Origin: CAZUAQ01 sp964618455
GTDB taxonomy: Bacteria > Planctomycetota > Phycisphaerae > UBA1845 > PWPN01
Direction: 5' to 3'
Assembly: GCA_964618455.1 (NCBI GenBank)
Contig: CAZUAQ010000035.1
Span: 1 to 63,627, forward strand
Length of the DNA stretch: 63,627 nucleotides
The position numbers and the translations under genes were made by a program. Below the pieces are notes generated by a model. It was not told where the DNA came from and searched no databases. It worked only from the letters and a program-made list of their open reading frames with translations. Shown piece after piece: positions 42,748 to 51,410 of the stretch (positions within the stretch are counted from its first letter, which is position 1; every line of letters starts with the position of its first letter).

Positions 42748-43800
42748 GTGTTTTACGACTCGTTGCTGGGCCTGTTCAGTGTGGACATGGGCATCGATCT
42801 CGGCACGTGCAACACCCTGGTGTGCGTGAAGGGTGAGGGGATCGTCCTCAACGAGCCCTCCGTCGTCGCCGTGAAGAAGGGCACCAACCGGGTGTTGAAA
42901 AACGGCAATGCCGTGGGCAACGTGGCCAAGGAGATGATCGGCAAGACGCCCGGAACCATCACCGCCATTCGCCCGCTCATGGACGGCGTCATCGCCGACT
43001 TTGATATCACCGAAGCCATGCTCGGCTACTTCATCCGTAAAGTCCACGGGCGGCGGTCGTTCGTGATGCCACGCGTGGTCATTGCCGTGCCGTCGGGCAT
43101 CACCGCCGTCGAGAAGCGGGCCGTGTACAACTCCGCCGAACGGGCGGGCGCGCGTCGCGTGTATCTCGTGCCCGAGCCCATGGCGGCGGCCATCGGCGCG
43201 GGACTCCCCGTGGCCGAGCCTCGTGCGTCGCTGATCATCGACATCGGAGGCGGCACCACGGAAGTGGCCATTCTCTCGCTGGCGGACATCAGCACATGCG
43301 AGTCGATCCGCGTGGCCGGCGACGACATGGACAACGCCATCATCAACCACCTGAAACGCACCTATAACCTGATGATCGGCCCGCAGATGGCCGAGCGCAT
43401 CAAGATCGAGATCGGCTCGGCGAAGGAACTTGAGAACGAATTGACCATGGAAGTGCGCGGGCGCGACATGATCAGCGGCCTGCCGCGCAAAACAATCATC
43501 AGCAGCGAGGAAGTCCGCGAAGCGCTGCAGGAGCCGGTGGGCCTGATCGTGGAATCGGTCGTGCGCACGCTCGAAAAGGCGGAGCCCGAACTCGCTGCCG
43601 ACCTCGTCGAGGACGGCATCTGCATCGCCGGCGGTGGTTCGATGCTGCGGGGCATTACCGATGTGATCCAGCAGGTGACCGGCCTTCCGGTTCATCTGGC
43701 CGACGATCCGCTGACCTGCGTTGCCCGGGGCACCAGCATCTTCCTCGAGCACCTGAACGACTGGAAGGATACGATGGAGTCCGACGAGGACGAGTTGTAA
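42748..43800 (+). CDS. mreB: Rod shape-determining protein MreB
   Basis: A 350-residue bacterial actin. The ATPase motifs are phosphate-1 DLGTCNTLVCV, phosphate-2 IIDIGGGTTEVAI and adenosine VEDGICIAGGGSMLRGI. The membrane-binding N-terminal amphipathic patch MFYDSLLGLF is visible. Length and gapless motifs indicate a functional protein that polymerises under the membrane to guide wall synthesis. The start is GTG with GGTAGAAAGG upstream. mreC follows after 120 bp. MreD, RodA and PBP2 are not in the window. Confidence 0.96.
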   Translation: MFYDSLLGLFSVDMGIDLGTCNTLVCVKGEGIVLNEPSVVAVKKGTNRVLKNGNAVGNVAKEMIGKTPGTITAIRPLMDGVIADFDITEAMLGYFIRKVHGRRSFVMPRVVIAVPSGITAVEKRAVYNSAERAGARRVYLVPEPMAAAIGAGLPVAEPRASLIIDIGGGTTEVAILSLADISTCESIRVAGDDMDNAIINHLKRTYNLMIGPQMAERIKIEIGSAKELENELTMEVRGRDMISGLPRKTIISSEEVREALQEPVGLIVESVVRTLEKAEPELAADLVEDGICIAGGGSMLRGITDVIQQVTGLPVHLADDPLTCVARGTSIFLEHLNDWKDTMESDEDEL

Positions 43801-43920
43801 TCGCCTCGTTCTCACGAATCCCCATCTCTCCTTGGCGGCCAGATGGCGCGACCGCCGCACGCATGCATCGCACACGGACGTTTGAAACCTGATCGCCCAT
43901 TCGGCAGGGATGACCGACGG

Positions 43921-44823
43921 ATGACCCGGCTTCGCTATCGACTACCCTCGCGACACGTCATCTTCTACGGGTTGATGAGCGTCTCGTTCGTCATCCTGCT
44001 CCTGCCGGTGGATATGCTCTCCCCGCTGCGTTCGGTCACGCAAATCCTGGCCCTGCCGCAGATGGGTTTGCGCGAGTCTGGCCTGCTCCTCTCCGAGTTT
44101 TCCGAATCCACCGCCACCGAGGTCCAAGAGCAGCAGCGCATCATCGACAAGCTGACCAACGCCCTCGCCGCGTCCAACATGCGCAACCGCCAACTGATGG
44201 AGACACGCGAAACGCTCACCGGGCTGCGCGAGGCGGGGCTGGGCAAGAACATCCGGTTGATTCCCGCGCGGATCGCCGCCGGTGACCTCTCCCCCGGGCG
44301 CGCATCGCTCCTGCTGGCGGCGGGTTCGCACCACGGCGTAGCGGCCGGCGACTGGGTGGCTTCCCGCGTGACGGCAGATCCTTCCGAGCCTGAGAACAAC
44401 GTCGATGCCGCCCTGCCGCGGGAGTGCATCATCGGGTGGATCGACGAGACGCAGCACGTCACCTCGCGCGTGATCCTGCTGAACGATACGGTCGCGAACA
44501 AGGCCATGCCCGTGCTCGTCGCGGGGAAGGATGGGAGCACGATCCGGCTCGTGCTCCAGGGACGCGGTTCCGACGGCATGAAGATCCCCGACATCCCCGC
44601 CACCCTCGTGGAAGACGGGCAGATCGAACTCGGTGAACTGGTCACCACCACCGGCGAGGATCACCGCCTGCCCGTGCCGCTCGTCGTCGGACAGATCATC
44701 AAGCTTGACCGCCATCGTGACCGGCGGCTTTATTTCGACGCGATCGTGCAGCCGCGTTTTCAGCCTGACGCCCTCCGGGAAGTCTACGTCATTCATCATG
44801 ACGCGCCGGATGCGGGCTCATGA
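43921..44823 (+). CDS. mreC: Rod shape-determining protein MreC
   Basis: A 300-residue bitopic protein. The membrane helix is residues 14-32 (FYGLMSVSFVILLLP), followed by a coiled coil (residues 60-95) and two beta-barrel domains containing PARIAAGDLSPGRASLLLAAGSHHGV, WVAS, and the later GELVTTTGEDHRLPVPLVVGQI. This is the MreC layout that links MreB to wall synthases. Identity is supported mainly by position after mreB and domain order, as MreC sequences diverge fast. The ATG at 43921 has AGGGATG upstream; the frame extends 26 residues further without support. Confidence 0.85.
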   Translation: MTRLRYRLPSRHVIFYGLMSVSFVILLLPVDMLSPLRSVTQILALPQMGLRESGLLLSEFSESTATEVQEQQRIIDKLTNALAASNMRNRQLMETRETLTGLREAGLGKNIRLIPARIAAGDLSPGRASLLLAAGSHHGVAAGDWVASRVTADPSEPENNVDAALPRECIIGWIDETQHVTSRVILLNDTVANKAMPVLVAGKDGSTIRLVLQGRGSDGMKIPDIPATLVEDGQIELGELVTTTGEDHRLPVPLVVGQIIKLDRHRDRRLYFDAIVQPRFQPDALREVYVIHHDAPDAGS

Positions 44824-44927
44824 CGACTGGACACGATGAACCTCGGTCATCGCATGGGACATGCAGGGTTACAGCACGGGGAGCAACGTCCATTCCGTGG
44901 CGGGAAAAACTCAACACGTGAGCCACG

Positions 44928-45755
44928 ATGCCTGATGATCTGAAGCCATCCGAGAGGCCCGACGAGCCCGTCACGCTTTTCTGCCCGAACTGCGACTACA
45001 ACCTCACCGGCTTACCCGAGCAGCGCTGCCCGGAATGCGGCCGTCCCTTCGATCGCGACGCCCTCATGCGCATCATGCATGGCCGGACCATCGCCATGAT
45101 CCCGGGCTGGCGCGAACGCATGACCGGTGCTGAACAGTTGGGAGCCTACGTCCGGCTGTTCCTGCTCTCGCTGTTTCGCCCCGGGCGACTTGCCCGGCGC
45201 TTCCCGCTGGTCTATCCCCGCAAAGATGCCACTTTCATCATGATGTATTCGCGCGTGCTGGCGACGGCGATCCTTCTCCTCGTGAGCCTGGGGACGGTTG
45301 CTGTCGAGATCTACACCGCTCTGTCATCCCCCAGTGCCCCCGGGCTTTGCTCCGGTTTCGCGATGTTCGTGGCGTACGCCTGGTTCGGCACGCTGCTGAC
45401 CGAAGCCTTTCTGACATTGATGCTGGACCGGCTGGTGCCGATGACGCCGAAGTGGATGACCATCACGGACGAACGGGCGTCGGCCTCCTGGGGCGGATTC
45501 GTGGCCATGCATTCGAGCTTCGTGCTGCTCATGGCTGTCGGAGCGAGCAGCCTGTACTTCTACGAACACATCGCACATCCTCTAGATGAGCGTGATGTCC
45601 TATTCTGCATCATGGGGGTCACGTTCTGGTGGTGGATCAGTCTCGGCATCGGCATCGCGGCCCGCGCGCCCTCACGTCCCGGGGCGTTCGTCTGCATCGT
45701 GCTGGTACCCTTGATCCCGCTCTTCATGCTGATGCTTCTGCTCGTGTGGGTTTAA
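44928..45755 (+). CDS. Zinc-ribbon membrane protein (first tandem paralogue)
   Basis: A 275-residue protein. Residues 18-40 contain FCPNCDYNLTGL and RCPECGRPF, four Cys that should bind one zinc. A cytosolic segment, then four or five membrane helices follow between residues 105 and 272. The motif order C-P-x-C-x-Y-N-L-T-G-L then C-P-E-C-G is widely repeated in planctomycete genomes, with no known function. The gene 12 bp downstream encodes a paralogue. No strong Shine-Dalgarno is seen. Confidence 0.78.
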   Translation: MPDDLKPSERPDEPVTLFCPNCDYNLTGLPEQRCPECGRPFDRDALMRIMHGRTIAMIPGWRERMTGAEQLGAYVRLFLLSLFRPGRLARRFPLVYPRKDATFIMMYSRVLATAILLLVSLGTVAVEIYTALSSPSAPGLCSGFAMFVAYAWFGTLLTEAFLTLMLDRLVPMTPKWMTITDERASASWGGFVAMHSSFVLLMAVGASSLYFYEHIAHPLDERDVLFCIMGVTFWWWISLGIGIAARAPSRPGAFVCIVLVPLIPLFMLMLLLVWV

Positions 45756-45767
45756 GGAACCGATGAA

Positions 45768-46610
45768 ATGACTGCTTCTTCTCCACAGGAAACCCCCAGC
45801 CAGGAAGCCCCAGTGCTGTACTGCCCGCATTGTGAATACAACCTGACTGGCCTGACGGAGCTGCGCTGCCCGGAGTGCGGCGAGGCGTTCGACCCGGAAG
45901 CGCTGAAGGCGGAAGCGCGTAGGGGCAGGCTGCTGCCGCGCGAGGCGGGCAGTTCACCGTGGCTCGAAGCCCAATGGAAGGTGTGGCTGGCGTGGATCGC
46001 ACATGCCATGTTTCACCCGGTGCAGGTCGCGCGGAGTATGCCGTTGGTCTACCGGAAGGAGGAGGCATACACCATCGGACTGCAGATGCGGCTGCTGAGC
46101 TCGGCAACCGTACTGGGGTACCTTCTGCTCTTCGCGGTACTGGGCCTGACCTGGGAAGTCATCCCGTTCATTCTGACCGGATTCGGCGTATTGATCTGGA
46201 TCGTGAGCTACCTGGTGGAGGGGTTGGTGCTGACGGTACTCAGCCTGATCGTGCCCCGACGACCACCCGGTGATCAAGTACTGCCGCCTTATCTCACATC
46301 ATCCTGGTACGGGCTGCTGGCGCTGCACGCCGGCTCGCTGTGGATAATGATCCATGCGCTGTTCCTCTTGTTCCTGACTGCGCTCCTTGATGATGTCTCG
46401 GCGATTCCGGATCCGATCGTCGTAATGCTCTATTGGCTCTTGATCGGCATGCCGATTGTGCTGCCCTTCTGGTGGCTGATCAACATATGCATCGGTGTGT
46501 ATCTTCAATCAAGGGACAAGGGGCGTGCGATCACCGCAATCGTAGTGCTTCCGCTCACGTTGTTGGCCGCTCTTTTCGTTCTTGGATCGGGCTGCGGCTT
46601 CGGGTTTTGA
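45768..46610 (+). CDS. Zinc-ribbon membrane protein (second tandem paralogue)
   Basis: A 280-residue protein with the same architecture as the gene before it: zinc ribbon YCPHCEYNLTGL ... RCPECGEAFDPEAL at residues 17-46, then about five membrane helices. Shared details include the R-S-M-P-L-V-Y/R-R-F-P-L-V-Y segment before the first helix and a Trp-rich penultimate helix. It probably arose by tandem duplication and has diverged strongly. AAGGA lies nine bases before the ATG. It is co-transcribed with the first copy, which suggests a hetero-oligomer or redundancy. Confidence 0.78.
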   Translation: MTASSPQETPSQEAPVLYCPHCEYNLTGLTELRCPECGEAFDPEALKAEARRGRLLPREAGSSPWLEAQWKVWLAWIAHAMFHPVQVARSMPLVYRKEEAYTIGLQMRLLSSATVLGYLLLFAVLGLTWEVIPFILTGFGVLIWIVSYLVEGLVLTVLSLIVPRRPPGDQVLPPYLTSSWYGLLALHAGSLWIMIHALFLLFLTALLDDVSAIPDPIVVMLYWLLIGMPIVLPFWWLINICIGVYLQSRDKGRAITAIVVLPLTLLAALFVLGSGCGFGF

Positions 46611-46655
46611 AGGCCGGCGATCGGGTCATACCGCCAATTGTCACTTCTATTCTTC

Positions 46656-47528
46656 TCACTCAAAGCAGCGCCGAAAGAAGGCGAGCAGTCTGGCCTGCGC
46701 GGTCTCGGGGCGTTCCTGCATCGCGCCGTAGTGGTCCATCCCCTCGGCGAGCCAGAGCTCCTTCGGCTCCCCGGCGGCGTCGTACAGGCGCGTGGCCATC
46801 GTGGGGTCGACGACTTCATCGGCGGTACCGTGCATGAGGAACACGGGGCGCGGGGCGATCCGCGCGACGTGGTCGATGGGCTCATGATCGTCGCTCATCA
46901 ACATCGGCACCCACCACGCTGCCAGCCACATCAAAGGGTTGCGGCGGATGTGCCAGTCGGCGATGCGGCGGTAGCTGTCGAACGCGCCATCGGTGGCGAC
47001 ACCGCGCACTTCGTTGCGCTGCGCCGCCAGCACAATGCCAACGGCCCCGCCCAGCGACTGGCCGAACGCGGCAATACGGTCGGCGTCGACGTCGTCCCGG
47101 GTCAGCAGCCAGTCCAGCGCGGCGTGGGCATCCTGGATCGAGCCGTCCCGCGTCATCGCCCCTTCCGATTGCCCGTACCCACGATAATCGAAGCAGAGCA
47201 CATTGAAGCCGCACGCCGGCAGCCAGGCGACGTGGTGAAAGTGCGCGGTGAGATTCCCCGCGTTGCCGTGCAGGTGCAGGACCGTGCCCTCGGACGCGGT
47301 GCGGTCGGTGGCGGGAAAGAACCAGCCGTGAAGTGCCGTGCCGTCGGCGGCGGTGAAGCGCGCGTCCTCATACGCCAGGCCATGTGCCTCCGGCCGGTCA
47401 TAGACCTTGTCGTTTGGATAGTAGAAAAAGCGGTCGCAACCGATAAGACCCATAAGCAGACATCCACCGAGCATCGACACGAGGCGTCCCGCCGCGCGAG
47501 ACTTGCGGTCATGATGGCGTAGGGTCAT
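46656..47528 (-). CDS. Alpha/beta hydrolase, putative lipoprotein
   Basis: A 290-residue protein of the serine aminopeptidase/BEM46-like hydrolase group. The lipobox is L-I-G-C at about Cys31. The oxyanion region is VLHLHGNAGNLTAHF, the nucleophile elbow GQSLGGA (Ser), the acid D in GTADEVVD and the base H in GMDHYGAM, so the triad is complete. FFYYPNDKVYDRP near the start is typical of this family. The ATG at 47528 overlaps the stop of the upstream gene by four bases. It probably acts on an ester or peptide outside the cytoplasmic membrane. Confidence 0.85.
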   Translation of the reverse strand: MTLRHHDRKSRAAGRLVSMLGGCLLMGLIGCDRFFYYPNDKVYDRPEAHGLAYEDARFTAADGTALHGWFFPATDRTASEGTVLHLHGNAGNLTAHFHHVAWLPACGFNVLCFDYRGYGQSEGAMTRDGSIQDAHAALDWLLTRDDVDADRIAAFGQSLGGAVGIVLAAQRNEVRGVATDGAFDSYRRIADWHIRRNPLMWLAAWWVPMLMSDDHEPIDHVARIAPRPVFLMHGTADEVVDPTMATRLYDAAGEPKELWLAEGMDHYGAMQERPETAQARLLAFFRRCFE

Positions 47529-47848
47529 CGCAGTGTCCACGTATGCTGTATCGTACCCACCAAGGGCACCTTGCACCGAAGGGTGATGTTCACCGGCCGG
47601 GTCACGTTTTGCGGCATCTCCACGCACGCCCGTTCCCAGGTTCCACCCAACGGTTCGGCCAACTCGTTCCCGATACCGTCCGCGGCAGGGATCACCGCGA
47701 TCGACGTTGTCGCCCGGGCTGCATTCGGACAAAGCACCGATACCGTTGCAGATACGATCGTCATGACTGCAATGCCGACCAGGGCCGGCCGCGATCGGTG
47801 AAGACGCTTCGAACACAAGCTGCAGGGATCTGAATTTCGGGTGCGCAT
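47525..47848 (-). CDS. Small secreted protein coupled to the hydrolase
   Basis: A 107-residue protein with an export segment PALVGIAVMTIVSATVSVL at residues 21-39, ending A-A-R-A. The mature part of about 60 residues has two Cys (WERACVEM, TLRCKVPL), which may form a disulphide, and predicted beta strands. Its stop overlaps the hydrolase start (ATGA), so the two are translated together. The start is uncertain: 47848 and 47857 are both possible. No family recognised. Confidence 0.6.
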   Translation of the reverse strand: MRTRNSDPCSLCSKRLHRSRPALVGIAVMTIVSATVSVLCPNAARATTSIAVIPAADGIGNELAEPLGGTWERACVEMPQNVTRPVNITLRCKVPLVGTIQHTWTLR

Positions 47849-47981
47849 AGGGATCATATGCCATGATATCGACTGATCATATGCGGCGTCCATGTATCGC
47901 GTCCCGCCGGTCGCTAGCTCTGTGGGGCTGTGTTAGAATTCCTCATTTGCACGAGAAATCACGCTGTGGAAAGGTACGTGC

Positions 47982-49850
47982 ATGGCCACATTGCAGGAAC
48001 AACTGAAAGCGGTTCTCACCGAAGCCATCGTCGGCGTCATGGGCGAGGAGGGCCGTGAGGTCGATCCGCTGCTGGCGCCCTCCGGGGACGACAAATTCGG
48101 CGACTACCAGAGCAACGTCGCGATGTCACTGGCCAAGAAACTCCGGCAGAAGCCCCGCGACCTGGCGACGGCGCTGATCGACGCGATGCCGCCGGCGATG
48201 AGCGCGATGTGCGAAGCGCCGGAGGTGGCGGGGCCGGGGTTCATCAATCTCAAGCTCAAAGACGACTGGCTGGCCGGGCAACTGGAAGCCATCCCTGCCG
48301 CCGAGGGTGACGACCGCATCGGCATTGCCGCCACGCAGGAGCCGCAGACGATCGTCGTGGACTACTCCGGGCCGAACATCGCCAAGGAGATGCACATCGG
48401 CCACATCCGCAGCACGATCATCGGGGATACCTTCGCCCGCGTGCTCGCTTTCGAAGGCCACCGCGTCATCCGGCAGAATCACATCGGCGATTGGGGCACG
48501 CAGTTCGGCATGCTCTGCGCCCTGCTGAAGGAGAAGATGCCCGACGCGATTGATAAGCCCGAGCAGGTGCACCTGTCGGATCTGGAAGCCTTCTACCGGG
48601 AAGCCAAGACGCGTGATGATGCCGATCCCGACTTTCACGAACGGGCCCGCCGGGAGGTGGTGGCGTTGCACAACGGCGAGCCGGAAACGCTGAAGGCCTG
48701 GCAATACATCGTGGACGAATCGCGTGCCCATTACATGGCGCTCTACGATCGACTCGGCGTGAGCATGACACGCGAAGATGAACGCGGCGAGAGCTTCTAC
48801 GCCGAGCGCCTTGCACCGATGGTCGAGGATCTCGCGAAGTCATTCGCTCCCGGGCAACAGTCAAATGGGCAGGAAGGTCAGCCGCGCATCCGCGTCGAGG
48901 AATCGGATGGGGCGCTCTGCATCTTCCACGAGGACGCCCAGGGCGAGCCGATCTTCAAGAACCCCAAGGGCGATCCCCTGCCCATGATCATCCGTAAATC
49001 GGACGGGGCGTTCCTGTACGACACGACGGACCTGGCCGCGGCAAAGTTTCGTATCGAAGAAATCTCCGCCGACCGAATCATTTATGTGACCGACGCGCGG
49101 CAGATGCAGCACTTCGAGATGCTCTTTACCGCCGTTCGGGCAGCGGGATGGACGCACCGCGACAAAGGTCGCGAGGTGCAGCTTGAACACGCGACCTTCG
49201 GCTCGATCCTCGGTGAGGACCGCAAGCCGTTCAAGACGCGCAGCGGTGAGAACATCAAGCTGGCGGACCTGCTCGACGAGGCGGTGGCCCGGGCGGAGAA
49301 ACTCGTGCGCGAGACGGAAGCGGATCCGCAACGCCGGCGGGGCTTCACCGAGGAGGAGATCCGCGACGTGGCGGAGGCGGTCGGCATCGGCGCGGTCAAG
49401 TACGCCGACCTCGCCCAGAACCGCCAGAGCGACTACGTCTTCAGTTGGAACAAGATGCTGGCCATGGACGGCAACACCGCCCCCTACCTCATGTACGCCT
49501 ACGCGCGGATTCGCTCCATTTATCGCAAGGCGGCGGAGTCTTCCGGCAGCGATTCGACCGACGAAGGCTCGCTCGAAATTGACCATCCCCAGGAGCGCAA
49601 CCTGGCCCGCCAGATCCTGCGTTTCGGCGAAACGATCGAGAGCGTCAGCGAGCGCCTCAAGATCAACGCCCTGACCGACTATCTCTACGATCTGGCCCGA
49701 TGTTTCATGTCTTTTTACGAAGCCTGCCCGGTGCTCAAGGCGGATTCGGACGCGCAACGCCGCACGCGGCTGCGACTCTGCGACCTGACCGCCCGCACGC
49801 TGCGCGTCGGCCTCGATCTGCTGGGCATCCGCGTGCTCGATCGCATGTGA
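47982..49850 (+). CDS. argS: Arginyl-tRNA synthetase
   Basis: A 622-residue class I synthetase. The N-terminal Add-1 domain (residues 1-100) recognises the tRNA D-loop. The HIGH-type motif is HIGH at residues 138-141, in KEMHIGHIRST. FLYDTTDLAAAKFR and the C-terminal anticodon-binding helical domain (GIGAVKYADL, NTAPYLMYAYARIRSI) are present. As in most ArgRS, a canonical KMSKS is absent and its place is taken by a T-R-S-G-E region. The ATG has GGAAAGG upstream, and TAGAAT at 47934-47939 is a likely -10 box without a good -35. Confidence 0.96.
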   Translation: MATLQEQLKAVLTEAIVGVMGEEGREVDPLLAPSGDDKFGDYQSNVAMSLAKKLRQKPRDLATALIDAMPPAMSAMCEAPEVAGPGFINLKLKDDWLAGQLEAIPAAEGDDRIGIAATQEPQTIVVDYSGPNIAKEMHIGHIRSTIIGDTFARVLAFEGHRVIRQNHIGDWGTQFGMLCALLKEKMPDAIDKPEQVHLSDLEAFYREAKTRDDADPDFHERARREVVALHNGEPETLKAWQYIVDESRAHYMALYDRLGVSMTREDERGESFYAERLAPMVEDLAKSFAPGQQSNGQEGQPRIRVEESDGALCIFHEDAQGEPIFKNPKGDPLPMIIRKSDGAFLYDTTDLAAAKFRIEEISADRIIYVTDARQMQHFEMLFTAVRAAGWTHRDKGREVQLEHATFGSILGEDRKPFKTRSGENIKLADLLDEAVARAEKLVRETEADPQRRRGFTEEEIRDVAEAVGIGAVKYADLAQNRQSDYVFSWNKMLAMDGNTAPYLMYAYARIRSIYRKAAESSGSDSTDEGSLEIDHPQERNLARQILRFGETIESVSERLKINALTDYLYDLARCFMSFYEACPVLKADSDAQRRTRLRLCDLTARTLRVGLDLLGIRVLDRM

Positions 49851-49955
49851 TTATCGGAGCCGTTCTCGAGGGATGCCCCTTCCGCGCTTGCACAGGCGAA
49901 GCGTTAATCGTACGCTCCATCCGTAGGTTATCGCCGGAACGGGAAAGCGGGCGGC

Positions 49956-51410
49956 ATGTTCCGAAAAAGTCTGTCCATCTTCTTCAATAATCACTTTCGT
50001 GGTGATGACCGCTACGCCTCGGGTGACGCGGTCAAGCCCCCGGTGTTGCGCCGCCGGACGCTGAATCTGATCTGCATCAGCCTTCTGGGCATCATCGTTT
50101 ACGGATCGATCGTCCCCTTCCGCATCCTGGAAGAATGGACCTGGTCCTGGACCCTCACGTTGCACAAACCGTCGCCCGCTGATTTTATCGCCAACATGTT
50201 GCTCTATATCCCGGTCGGCATGCTGCTTCGCCTTTTCTTTCGGCGACGCGGATCGCATCCGATCCTCGAGTGCGCGTCGGCGATCTTCACCATTGCCGCG
50301 CTCAGTTACGCGACGGAACTCGTTCAGCAGGTACTCGTTGCACGTGTTCCCAGTCTGACCGATGTCCTCGCCAATACGGCCGGCGCTGCGTTGGGTGTAC
50401 TTCTTGCCCCCGCCGCCCAACGCCTGATCCGTAATCTCCACGGTTGGCTGTATCGCGCGCTACGCGAGCGCCCGTTTACCGCGTTCGCCGCTATCGCGCT
50501 GTTGACCATCGCCACCTACGCGTTGATGCCGTTCGATCCTCTTCCGACACGCGCCCATGTCGAGGCGCGATTTCATGCCGTCCTTCAGGCCGAAAGTCTG
50601 TTTCCCTTCGGCCTCGGGTCGGGCGGAGATCAGATCGTTTCCGGGGACCAGGCGGCTGGGAAACTCATGGCGATCAGCGCCTATGGTGTGCTGGCGTTTC
50701 TGCTGGTCCTGTCGGAACGTGAGCGGGGACGGAACCGGTTGCAGGCGGGCTGGCACGCGGTCAGCCGGGCGTTTGCATTCGTCGCAGCGATCGAACTGCT
50801 CCAGTTCTTCACCGTATCGCACATGTTCGACCCGGCGGACCTGACCGGGGCCTGGTTCTGCATCCTGTTGGGCACCGGCTCGGCTTACGCGTGGAGTACT
50901 CTTCGCGCAGATGTGCACGTTCGTCCCTACCTCGTTGTGAAGGGAATGGCCACGCTGGCGATTCTCGCTTCGCTTTCGTGGATGATCCTGACCGCGATGG
51001 ACGTCGCGCATCCCGGCTCGGCCCCGATACGGGTTCAGCTGCCGATGGTGAGTCACTTTCACGTCAACTGGAACACATTGCTCGGCTTGTACACGATGGG
51101 GTTCCTGCATTACGCGTTTGCCGCTTTGGCGGTCGCGGCGTGGAGCCGATCGAGCGAGCGTGCCCCCAACGAGTGGATGATTCTGACCGCCGCGCTGTGC
51201 ATGCTACTGATCACGGCTGTCGCGGACTGGTGGCACAATCGTCCCTTCGATACGTGCCATCTCTTCCTGGCCAGTTGTGCGGCGATGATCGTCATTCGGA
51301 TCGACCGGGCGTTCTTTCACCAACCGCCGCGGCAGGTGTCGACGTGGGTCAGGGCGTGGTGTCGCTCGGCACCGGGCACGTCACCCCGGGAACGACGCGA
51401 GCTGTCATGA
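49956..51410 (+). CDS. VanZ-like membrane protein (double domain)
   Basis: A 484-residue polytopic membrane protein with ten or more likely helices. The first half contains DFIANMLLYIPVGMLLRL, then ATELVQQVLVARVPSLTDVLANTAGAALG, the full VanZ signature. The second half has a weaker copy (SAYGVLAFLLVLSER, then AAIELLQFFTVSHMFDPADLTGAW). VanZ proteins are linked to lipid or glycopeptide-related envelope changes, although their biochemistry is unclear. The last residues are encoded by the strand opposite the LacI-type gene, with a 62-bp convergent overlap. Confidence 0.85.
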   Translation: MFRKSLSIFFNNHFRGDDRYASGDAVKPPVLRRRTLNLICISLLGIIVYGSIVPFRILEEWTWSWTLTLHKPSPADFIANMLLYIPVGMLLRLFFRRRGSHPILECASAIFTIAALSYATELVQQVLVARVPSLTDVLANTAGAALGVLLAPAAQRLIRNLHGWLYRALRERPFTAFAAIALLTIATYALMPFDPLPTRAHVEARFHAVLQAESLFPFGLGSGGDQIVSGDQAAGKLMAISAYGVLAFLLVLSERERGRNRLQAGWHAVSRAFAFVAAIELLQFFTVSHMFDPADLTGAWFCILLGTGSAYAWSTLRADVHVRPYLVVKGMATLAILASLSWMILTAMDVAHPGSAPIRVQLPMVSHFHVNWNTLLGLYTMGFLHYAFAALAVAAWSRSSERAPNEWMILTAALCMLLITAVADWWHNRPFDTCHLFLASCAAMIVIRIDRAFFHQPPRQVSTWVRAWCRSAPGTSPRERRELS

